Part shown: positions 48,500-58,824 of the stretch, one piece after another
Numbering within the stretch: position 1 is the stretch's first letter
Layout of the letters: each line of letters starts with the position of its first letter
DNA from: Odontesthes bonariensis
Lineage: Eukaryota > Chordata > Actinopteri > Atheriniformes > Atherinopsidae
DNA: 64,000 nucleotides
Assembly: GCF_027942865.1 (NCBI RefSeq)
Contig: NC_134515.1
Span: forward strand, 13,803,227-13,867,226
Direction of reading: 5' to 3'
Program-made: the position numbers and the translations under genes
The notes under the pieces: model-generated
Told to the model about the DNA's origin: nothing
The model's input: the letters and a program-made list of their open reading frames with translations, nothing else
The model's database searches: none

Positions 48500-49540
48500 T
48501 TATGTCTCTGAAGCGATTTAGATCAAACTTCTTGCCAGTTTAAAACAATCTATATATCCCTTTTCTTTAAGTCTTTTATCCTGCTGGATGCCCTTTAGAG
48601 ATCCCAGTTTTCTGATCTTCATCAACATGCTACCAACTGTGGAATGCTTTGTTGTTCTTCTGATCTCATCAGTCTTCCACACCTTCAGAACCAGAGGCAA
48701 CAAAGCAGCTCCACAATATGATAGAGAGACAGGGTCTCCTCATGGGCTTCATTTTGTCATCTATAAACAAACTGTTGCACAGCATTCTCAAAGAGCTCTA
48801 GCCTTTTTTTCTGTCATCTATTTCAAGGAACATTATGCCAAAAAGACTGCGGCTTATGCAGGAAAGCTTTTGCAAACATTAGTCCCGCTCTTCAGTTCCT
48901 TTCTCATTGGTCTTTTTTACTAAGGGTTCTTCTCAGTGCCATGTCCTTTTAGCTTCTTCAAATTGTAGCGACGGTAAAACTTCTTGATCACAGAGGATTT
49001 CGAGATCTTCGGTGATGCCTCAAAACCTTTGGAATTGTTATGCTTTCTGATAATGAGGGGAAGCACTGATTATTAAAGTGGGATGCACACTGAAACAGGA
49101 TGTGCAGCACTTTCTTAAGGGCTTTAAATCCTGTTTCCCTCCTTTACCTCTCTACTTGGAGTGCAGTTCTCTTGAATGTGTTCTGAAAACAGCATCTTTG
49201 ATGCTTTCAGATCTTTATGAAAAATGCTGGAAACGATCAGTGCCTTTTTCTTTGCACTAAATCCATCAATTATGGCTCAATTTAGGCTATGTGAAATTAA
49301 ATTGAATGTCAAATCTAAGTGAGTATTGATTGCTTTCAAGGAGGAAGTCATTCAAAGTCATCAAATATTTTTTTCCAGACTTTTATGTGTATTTATTGAA
49401 TTATTTGAGGCCTTTATTTCTTCATCAGTTACTTTTTTTTAATTTTATATCATCATGATACTCAGATTTAAGATCACATTTTTTTTCTGAAGACATCTTA
49501 AATTCAGGGCTAAACATTTGTGAGTGCCAATGATTTTGAT
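48500..49540 (-). mobile_element. Decayed DNA transposon, probably Tc1-like, minus strand
   Basis: Between the naa80 polyadenylation signal and hyal3. On the minus strand around 49040-48905, a broken frame reads like a Tc1-type helix-turn-helix (ISKSSVIKKFYRRYNLKKL). The edges carry the phrases GCGATTTAGATCAAACTTC and GTGAGTGCCAATGATTTTGA, of the kind I recall at Tc1-like ends. No intact frame remains. The family is uncertain. Confidence 0.5.
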
Positions 49541-49652
49541 CAGTACTTCCAGCACATGTTCATTTAGTCCACTCCCTCAATGCAGAAAAGCTCCTCTTCA
49601 GTAAATCAATTCTCTGTCCCGTCAGGAAGGGCACATCGCTGGCTGAGCAGCC

Positions 49653-51640
49653 ATGGCGCTGTGTCATCTGCTCCTCCTCCTGCTCCTCCTCATGTCTCCG
49701 TTCTGCAGCACCCCCCTGTCGCCGAAGCCCACCAATCGCAGCGTCTTTGTCCCCCTGCCGGCTGTGGGTCGGATCCTGCAGGACCGGCCCTTCATCGTGG
49801 TGTGGAACATGCCCACGGCAAACTGTCAGAAACGCCACAACATCCATCTGGACCTGGAGGAATTTGATATCATAGAGAACCAGAGGCAGCACTTCCAGGG
49901 ACAGGTGAATCACTCAGGTGGAGCATAATGTCACCTGTGGGGTGTCAAATGTTCCTACATTCATACATTCCTTTTGTATTTGACGTTTAATCAAGTTTTT
50001 TTTTCAAGATTTTAAGTTTAAAGAGGCTAAAAAGCTTGTTTAGTAATAAATCTTTATAGTCCAATGTTTATATCTTCCAGAAAATGACCATCTTCTATCG
50101 AGACCGGCTGGGGACATATCCATACCTCTCCCACGATGGCAGGAGGGTGAACGGAGGAATCCCCCAGCTTGCAGATCTCGCAGCTCATCTTTCCCTCACA
50201 GTGACGCAGCTGTCCGTCTCGCTGCGTCCAGACTTCTCTGGTTTGGCCGTCATCGACTGGGAGGAGTGGCAGCCATTGTGGGCGAGCAACTTTGGATCCA
50301 AGATGAAGTACCGGAGGCTGTCCAAGCAGCTGGTGAGACAGGAAAGGCCGGACTTGCTGGAAAATTCCGTGAAGTTGCTGGCGAAGCAACAATTTGAGGA
50401 GAGTGCTAAGAGATTTATGGAAGAGACGCTGCGGCTGGCTGTCAGACATCGTCCCAAAGGATTCTGGGGGTTTTATGGTTTCCCCTTCTGCTTTAACAAA
50501 CACAAGAGAAAGACAGGTAGGGCAAGCATCAGCTAGTTGTCGAGCAGTTCGGTCTACTTATACCTGACATTGTTCCTAATAGGCAATTATATGATTTGTG
50601 AAATACTTTGTGATGGAATCAACAAGCCTTAAAGTTTAAATCTGAATAGATTGATTTTAAAAATGCTCATGTGTGTTTTGTGTGTGATCAGATCAAACCT
50701 ACACAGGACGATGCCACAGAGGGACCAGGCAGCACAATGACCAACTGTCCTGGCTCTGGACTCAGTCCACGGCTCTTTATCCCAGCATCTACCTGACGCA
50801 GAGGCTGGCAGGGTCTGACGATGCAGCTCTGATGGTCAGGTACTAACATGAAAACATTTTCACCCGACACCCAAATTCACCCACAACTCTTCTAAAACCA
50901 AGCACAAAACCATGTTTAGCATTCACTGATGGTCAGCTCTGTCCTCTGCACTCAGACACAGACTTCTGGAGGCTTTGAGGGTGGCATCCGTTTGGCGTCA
51001 CGGCAACAACACCAACCATGCCACGCCCGTCCTTCCTTATACCAGGCTGGCATTCACACACACGCTCAACTTTCTCAATAAGGTAGAAGTTCGAGAGTGA
51101 GAATACTAAATGTGTAGTTCAAACTTTAGGTCGTTTCTTCTGTGTGTGTGCCTGAGTAGACGGACCTGGAGCACACACTCGGGGAGAGTGCATCACTCGG
51201 CGCAGCTGGAGTCGTGCTGTGGGGAGAGCTGAAATTTGCCAAATCCAAGGTATATGATTCAATTATTTAAAAATCCTTATTTGTGTGCGTTTCTGTGTCT
51301 TTGTGTAACCTCCCCATCTTCTCCCACCTTCCAGCAACAGTGCATTCTCCTCAAAGAATACATCCACAATGTTTTGGGTCCCTTCGTTCAGTCTCTCCGG
51401 TCGGACACGCAGCGCTGCAGCCTTCAACTTTGCCATGGCAACGGGCGCTGCACCAGGCGACGCCCCAACTCTGGTCGCAGGCTGTCATCAGCTTCTGCTC
51501 GCACCTCTGACCCGCACCAAGCCACCAACTCTACCAGCAGCAAATATTTTCACAAACACTTCATGTGTCTGTGCTACCCAGGCTGGACTGGACAGGAGTG
51601 TCAGGAGAAGAAGGATGAGAGCAGGCAGAGGGATGATTAA
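49653..51640 (+). CDS. hyal3: Hyaluronidase, HYAL3-like
   Basis: A glycoside hydrolase family 56 enzyme predicted to cleave hyaluronan. Six coding exons join in frame: 49653-49904, 50081-50516, 50692-50839, 50956-51082, 51160-51249 and 51335-51640, giving 452 residues. A leucine-rich signal peptide fills residues 1-18 and the ATG has a good Kozak context (AGCCATGG). Key motifs are NGGIPQ (108-113), the catalytic D-x-E in [11 protein letters not shown] (Asp143, Glu145), [11 protein letters not shown], and a C-terminal EGF-like cysteine module ([10 protein letters not shown] then [12 protein letters not shown]). No GPI-anchor-type hydrophobic tail is present, unlike HYAL2. Position next to naa80 favours hyal3; hyal1 or a fish-specific paralogue is the alternative. 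AATAAA is at 51820-51825. It is convergent with the next gene. Confidence 0.88.
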
Positions 51641-52151
51641 CCCAGACCTTCCTCACACCGAGGTGTCAGTCAGGTTTCAGGGTTACATGGACCAAGCACA
51701 CTTCCATAGTTGTAAGGTATCCAAATCCCTGCAGTCCCTAATGGTGATATTGAAAGAATCAGGAGTAATTCTGTGTGAATCTATCACGATATATATATAT
51801 TGAAAAAATGTGAAATACAAATAAAGAAAAAACTGTAATACAAAAATGTGAAAGAAAATAGGTTGGTCATAAAAATGTGTTCTTTGGGTTTTATCGTTGT
51901 ATTCTGGCCACACTGATTTGGGTCCTTTTGTAACAGAAAACAACAGAATTTAATTCTTTGTTTATAAAATCTGACTGGAGTCTCTCTGCTCCTTTTAAAA
52001 TATCTAATTACTTGTTGGTAAAAAATTTAGCGGGTAAAAAACACAACGTTTTTCCATCGAGTTGATGAAAAGGGTTGTTTTAGTTTTAGCTGATGATGCA
52101 AACAAACTCATCCTTGTAAAAGAGCCGTCTGGATTTACAAATGTAATGACT

Positions 52152-52157
52152 TTTATT
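52152..52157 (-). terminator. lsmem2: Polyadenylation signal of the lsmem2-like gene
   Basis: AATAAA on the minus strand, 295 nt past the stop codon. The facing hyal3 signal is at 51820-51825, so the two 3' ends lie only about 330 bp apart. Confidence 0.55.
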
Positions 52158-52451
52158 TACACGTTTTTTTATTGTGTGAATAGTATGGAAACGAGCTTCT
52201 CATCATTTCACCTGACCAAATATAACTGAATCGTTCAAAATTCCTTTTCACTAAAAAAAAAAAAATCGCTGGAGTAGTAAATCTCTCAGTTACATGAAAC
52301 ACGGATGAGACCATTTGGACAAATTGTTTAAGAAAAATGATTAAAAAAAAACACATGAAACACAGTTTGACGTCACTTTTACAGCTTTTCACCCCCTGAA
52401 TGAAATAAGTGCAGTTCATGTGTACATTGTGTAGCTCTGTGCACATCCTCC

Positions 52452-53261
52452 TCATGCTCCTCCTCTGATGGCTGTCAGGTTTTGCCTCAGCGCTTGCAGT
52501 TCTTGGATCAGCAACGACAGCTCGGTGGCTGCAGCCTCCTTGTCCTTCACCGCCTCGGTCAGCATCCGGATGGCCCCGCCCTGCTGGACTGGAAGAGGAA
52601 CAGACACGGACAGAGAGTTATACCTGAGTCGCAAATTCACTGAATTTGGTTTATTTCAACAGCAGAAAACGATTGTCTTTCAACAAGATAAACTGCAAAT
52701 TGCTAGATAAATGTTTCAGATGATGTTTCAGACAAATGATAACAAAAGATAACTAAAGTAAAAGCCTTTCCTAATATAATGGATGTGTCTTTAGGGGAAG
52801 CAAAAGACATGATATCCCACCTAAGAAGTAGAAGATGAGCAACACTGTCAGCAGAAGCAAAGTGATAATAGCACATCCCATGGCGTAGGCACGTGATGAA
52901 GTTGGTGTTAGCATGTCCTGCAGACGGCTCTGCCATTTGCTGCTGAGTGGGTGGCCTCTTTGATTGACAGCTGTCACGTCATGGGTGGACAGATTCCCGT
53001 TCGGGGATGGTGTGTAAGCAGGGCGAGGAGGCCTCGTCCCTAAAATCACAGAACGTGGAGACAGTCAGCATGTGTTTGTGGGTCGTGTATGAATGTCTGT
53101 GGCTGGGTTAGGATTGTGTGTGTACCTTTGTGGCTGTGTTCGGGGTGCGTTCGGTGGAGGTCATTGATGGAGTCCACAGAATGGAGCTCGATCTCGGTGA
53201 GATCTCTGTCGCTGACCCTGTAGAACTGAGGAGTGGTCTGGGAGGAAGGAGGCCTCGACAT
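52452..53261 (-). CDS. lsmem2: Leucine-rich single-pass membrane protein 2-like
   Basis: Three coding exons on the minus strand (53261-53126, 53039-52821, 52588-52452) join in frame to 163 residues, close to the length I recall for LSMEM2. The N-terminal 95 residues are polar and proline/serine-rich (FYRVSDRDLTEIELHSVDS). Residues 96-119 form a leucine-rich membrane span (ITLLLLTVLLIFYFL). The C-terminal 45 residues look like a short coiled coil (EAVKDKEAAATELSLLIQEL). No signal peptide is seen, so a single-pass protein is expected; its function is not known to me. Identity rests on architecture, length and position beside hyal3/naa80, which matches human 3p21.31, not on a firm sequence match. 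It is convergent with hyal3 and divergent from amt. Confidence 0.72.
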
Positions 53262-55974
53262 CTCTCCCTGTGATGAGGGGAAGTGAGGATGATGACATGG
53301 TTGTTCACAGATGGATCAAAAGGGAGCTAAACTAGACGCCACCTTCTTCAAGAGTTTTTATTCTTATTTTTCTGGTGCACAAGAGGTCTACGTACTTACA
53401 AAGCCCAAAGTCTCTCAAAGGAAAGACAGCTCTTGAACTGCCTTAAAAGCCTTGTAGGCAGTCATATCACCATCTGCAACATTTTCTTGATGACGGCAGA
53501 CCTGCTAGTTTGGCCAGCCCTCAAACATTGAGTGGACGGGCCCTTGCAGTCTATTATTAACTTACAAATGCTATTTCTACTAACATAAAGTGTCATCGTG
53601 CACTTCTGGCATCTGGAAAATTAAAATCCCAGTGAATTGCTTTTATGTCCCAGTTCCAAAGACCATTTGGAAAATCCTCTCCTGCCCTAAGCTTGACTGT
53701 TTTCTACCAACCAGAGTTATGACGACTAAATGTGAGGGACAGTTGCGTATCACAGATTTGAAACGAAGAAAGAAGAACTGAGAGCGGGTTATTGAGGTTT
53801 CATGTTGCCTTTGGGTCATCAGCTTAGGGATACGGGTTATTAAACTCTTCAAGCTAATGCACAGTCAAGACAGTTGACGATCCAATGAGTAGCTTCAGGT
53901 CAAACGGCTGGTCCTACTGTTATCAATCTATGTCAACGTATCATTTGTTGCATCAGTAACTTGCTTCAGTCGGGATACAGCCTCCATGTATATAGCCACT
54001 CCTGAGTGCTTAATACTCGTATATTTAGCCCTTTCACTGTTAGCTGCCCCTGTGCGCTTTTTAGCTTATTGGTTTGGTTTTTTAAGTCTGTTGAAGTCAA
54101 AATGTTTTTTTTAATTCATTTGGAGCCAAACTCTTGTGACTGTGACAGCAGTTTGACCTGCTTCCTCATTGGTCACACAGTCTAATATTTTACATACAGT
54201 CTACAATAAACTGGAACTTCTCAGGTGGGGAGTTTAAAGAGGCAGGAGAGGAAAACTAAAAGTTTTAGAATACAGGTAAAAAGTTGTGCTGCAATCATTT
54301 AGAGAATTCTGAAGTTTGGGATGATGGGTAAATGTTTATCATGAAGCAAAAGGCAAACGGCCTTTGAATGCACCTTGAACTTTTCACTTACTATTCACTT
54401 TTTCAGTTATTACCACATGCAATGAGTTTATAACCCACTCTTGTCAAAACCTTTGACAGTATGAGAGCCATGAGCTCTGAAACAGATTAAAGGTGTTGTA
54501 CAGTTTTAGAAGGGCAGCAGTGCACAAGGAACTTTCCTTAATCTTGTTACTTGTTCGGTAGATACAAAACAGATGCAGTTTTTATGGGTTGTTTCAAAGA
54601 GTGGAAACAATGACAAACAAATCAATATATATTAGGTTAAAATGATAAAAAAGATGGGTGACATTTGAAAGTGCAAAGATTGTCTTGGTCTGTTTGATGA
54701 TAAAACACAAGTAGATAGATGATTTATCACAGCTATTATTGAAGCCTGTTATCAAACCCATAAAGGTACAATGCTGTTGGAATTTGAATCAAAGGCTAAA
54801 GGACAGAACGGCTCCCACCTAATAAATGACTAACAGAATGAATGAATAGATGATTTACTCCGTGAATCTGTCTGACTACCTAATTCACCACCAAACCGAC
54901 TACACTCAAACTCAAGACACAAGACAGACTAGAGCAAAAGAGTTTCACTAGATGTTACTCTTCTATAAGACACCGTCACTCCACCTACCTTCAGTCACTG
55001 TGAACAAACGCTCTGTCAGATTTTACGAGTCTGCCTGTTTCTTGTAGTCAGTTATTCCTCTTCTAACATGTTGCACCAACAGGAGCACCAATAAACTAAA
55101 TTGAATATCCACATATGTTCTCCAGGTGAAACACATACATAGCCCAAAGTAATCCCAGCAGTGAAATGTGTTATTCCAGTAAAATCCTTGACATCAAATC
55201 AAAGAAAAAGTGTACATTTTTGTGTCTGGGTCCTACTCCTCGTCCGTCACTGAGCAAATGTAAGACAGCCAACGGTCAACTCTTCCCACTGCTAACTATG
55301 TTTGTGTCCAGAAATTCAGATTTAGCCCACCCCAGCTGCCCTGTGGGAGAGGTAGGGAGAGCTAGAGACGTGGACAGACTGTGGAAGTCTTTTCAGCCTT
55401 GTTACCCCCCTCCAAACATGCACACACACACTCAGCTCCGCAGGCCCTCGGGGCCCAAAATAGCAGCAGATACACAGGGTTATTATTAGTTTCTCAGGCC
55501 AAAGGATGACTCAGTGACCTGGGTGGAAGGCATGAGGGGGTACACAGGGAAAAACAAACACACTAATAATCATATGGACAAATATCGCTGTCAGGTGGGC
55601 AGCATGATCTGACCAAAAAACACCTGAATTTTAAGAAAATAATGGTTGTAAGAGTGTGATGAAAGAGCTCTAAGGATTCCTCTGGACAGTACGGCACTGA
55701 AACAAAACCAAAAGTACATATTCATTCAATGAATTTACTTGTTTGGGACACATCATTTTACATCCTTCCTGTTTTTTTGTTTTCCTTCTGTGCCTTTTAG
55801 TGGAGGCAACAAGTGTGGTTGGGGTCCAAATGAATAGTGTTTTGTGGATAGATAGATTGTGACATGATGCAAAATCTTTTTAGTCGTGATTTTTAATTTC
55901 TTTGTTTCTTCTTTAGTATCTCTTTGTGAATCATTTTTGGATCATTTTTGCATATTAATTATATTTAAAAGTGT
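53262..55974. other. Intergenic region upstream of the lsmem2-like gene
   Basis: Probably contains 5' untranslated sequence and the promoter of the minus-strand gene. An AP-1-type TGACTCA lies at 55507-55513. No gene or repeat family was recognised. Confidence 0.5.
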
Positions 55975-56975
55975 GTCCAACAGCCCATGGACTCTGGCCC
56001 AAGGTCTCTTTATGCAGTGGGATCAAAAAAGTTGGGTCAGGACCGTGTTTACCATTGCATAGCGTCTCTTCTTCTTTTAACAGCAGTTTGTAAACGTCTG
56101 AGGAGACCGTTTGCTGGACATTTGGGAGAGGAATGTTATCCCATTCTTGTCTGACATAGGATTCTAGCTGTTCAACAGTTGTTGGGTTGAATATATGTTG
56201 AGACAAATGTTTTCAGTTGGTGACTTTCTGGACTGCAGGCGGGACTGCATCTGGTCTCTTCTACTACAAAGCCGTGTGGTTGTAAATAGATGCAGGATGC
56301 TGTTTAGCATTGTCTTGTTGAAATGTACAATGTTTTCCCCAAAAAAGATTTTATTTGAATGGGAGCATATGTTGCTCTAAAACCTGGATAAATTTTTTTT
56401 TTTTTAGCATTGCTGATATCTTCCCAGGTGTGTAAGTTACCAGTTACATGACATCTAATGCACTCTCATACCATTAGAGGCAGGCTTTTCTCCTTTTTAG
56501 TCAGAAAGACTCATATCCATGATTTTTATTTTCAAATTTTAATTGTCTGAACACACTTTGTATCAGTCAATTTCAAATGAGCTTTAGTCCAGAGAACAGT
56601 AAAATTTCTCCATGATTTATAGTTTTTTTGCAGGTTGCTGAGCCCCTGCCCGTTTTTACTTGTGAGAGACTCTGCCTCTCTAAGGTCCTCCTTTTTACGC
56701 TCAGTGGCATAACGGATCTGTTGCCATTTAAGTTAAGTGCAATTTATTTATATAGCACTTTTCAGCAACAGGGCAATCCAAAGTGCCCAACTTTCCTGAG
56801 ATGTGTTGCTTATTCAAAATAAGTTGATATTTTTCATGAAACGGTTACTTTTCTTACAATAATCGATGCTTTCTATGTTCTATTTTCAATAAAATATTGG
56901 TTTGCAGGATGTGTGAATCATTGCATTCTGTTTTTAGAAATATCTTCTACTGCATTCCCACTGTTTGGTCATTTG
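55975..56975 (-). mobile_element. Decayed Tc1-like DNA transposon, minus strand
   Basis: The same family as the copy at 25197, in the opposite orientation. Its minus-strand peptide LESYVRQEWDNIPLPNVQQ (around 56110-56170) parallels [19 protein letters not shown] there, and the right end carries TTGCATTCTGTTTTTA, the complement of the family's left end. It contains a short insertion-like piece (TTTATTTATATAGCACTTTT, 56744-56763) known from another fish repeat. Not functional. Confidence 0.6.
56728..56790 (+). mobile_element. Fragment of a dispersed fish repeat
   Basis: CAATTTATTTATATAGCACT followed by TTTCA and CAAAGTGC is a word string I recall from the tails of abundant teleost retroposons. 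Only a fragment is present. Confidence 0.5.
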
Positions 56976-57119
56976 GGTGTCTTATGATGTGATTATTTGG
57001 TGCACATCTGTGAAAGCGGTCCTGATTTGTGTTTAGTTTAATCAGTGATCGATAAGCTTAATGTGTCTGAGGCTGGGTTCATTGGCATTTGTGTATTCTT
57101 TGCACAACCTTACGATTTA

Positions 57120-57337
57120 AACAAAGTGGACGCCTGCAAGGCAACCCACTTATCAACTACATTTCCCACAAGTCTTCGCTCTTTCCTTCATTCATTCACT
57201 ACGGTTCATGTGGTTTTGCCAGGAAAGCAGGAATCCCACAGTGTGGAGTCCAAAGAGTTTAGAAAAGCAGCGGAAGTGCTACCCCGTGAGGAGAGTCGAG
57301 CGGCTGTGTGAGAGGCTTTAGCGGGGATTCCGGTGGC
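57120..57337 (+). promoter_or_regulatory. amt: amt promoter and 5' UTR
   Basis: ACTACATTTCCCACAA (57156-57171) is close to the ZNF143/THAP11 promoter motif ACTACAnnTCCCAGmATGC. It lies about 170 bp before the amt start codon, with CpGs (AGTCGAGCGG) just before the ATG and no TATA box. This fits a TATA-less housekeeping promoter. The transcription start is not determined. Confidence 0.5.
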
Positions 57338-57444
57338 ATGATGTGGGCTCGGTTGATGGTTGGAGTTAGGGGCTCGGGGGTCGGGCTGCGGGCCTCTAGG
57401 GACGGCTTGCTGCGGGCCACTGGAGGTGGATGTGCGGGGAAGAG

Positions 57445-57476
<32 letters not shown>

Positions 57477-58771
57477 GACAGGCTTCCAGCGCAGAGGTAA
57501 GAGGACCGGCTGCACGGCAAGCTTCAGTCGCTACGGATGGTTTCGCAGTAGTTTTGGAGAAGTTTAAGTGCAGTTATCTAACTGGATAATTGAGAATTTG
57601 CTGGACAAACAGTGCATTTAGTTCTAAAGCGTGGGACAACATGTCAGTCTGACGACTGATCTGTGGCCCTCTTGTGTTTTGACACACACTTTTGCTTTAT
57701 CTTTGAATATCATACTGACGTCCAGGTGCAGAAGGGGAATCCGATATGTGTCATGCCTGAACTCTGGCCCCCACAAATGGCCTGTTGTTGGACTGAATGC
57801 AACTAAATGTGCCTGTTGTCGACCCAAACTTATCCAAATCCAAACGTACAAAACTTGACCAATTCTGGCAACAGTTGCAGGACAAGAACTGGTTTAACTG
57901 CAAGTGAGCCTTGCATTTCTGATCACTCTTAGACTCATATTTCCATCAAGGAAACGCCATAACTAATCTGCTCCTGTCAGCGTTGCAGTAAGTGTGTCAC
58001 TGTCAGTTCATGCAGACATAACGAACATCTGCCCCAGCAGACCGCCACAGTCTCTCTGCCTGCTTCACTCCACTGAGCTGCACGGGATGATTTTATTAAA
58101 ACCACGAGGGACTGGCTTTTTCATGATTATAAGTGTGCAGTGCTCCTGGTGCACTGATAAGCCCCCTTTCACCAGCTGGTTCAAAGTTCACAAGTTAGGA
58201 CAGAAAGAACAGAACACAGGATTGTGACAGAGAAAAGGCAATAAACAGACCCGTATACCTGTCAAAGTTGTGTTTATCCTGTTAAAACCAATCTTTTCAA
58301 ACGCTTCCTTGAATTTATTCAGTTTTGAAAACTAAATTTATGTGTTTTTGGAACGGGATATATCACATTGCAAAGTATTTTGCAGATGCACTGTGTGGGT
58401 GATCATGCTCAGAAACCCCATACAATAACATTTTTAGGAACACTTCGGGCATCTTTAGTGGACAGCAGACTCTGAATATTGTATGGACTGTGTTATGTCA
58501 GCTGGGATTCCTGTGACTTTTAGTGTTTCTCATACTCTGCAAACTCACCGTAGTGTATCCCCCCCCCACCACCACCAGGCTGCCTGGCAGAAGACTCCGC
58601 TCTTTGACTTCCACAGGGAGCAGGGTGGGAAGATGGTGGAGTTTGCAGGCTGGAGTATGCCTGTCCAGTACAAAGACAGTCACATCGCCTCACACATGCA
58701 CACCAGGGAGCACTGCTCCATCTTCGATGTCAGCCACATGCTGCAGGTGACGTGACACACACACACACACA

Positions 58772-58824
<53 letters not shown>

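Noticed and set aside
49560..49913. 117-codon minus-strand frame
   Set aside because: Antisense shadow of hyal3 coding exon 1.
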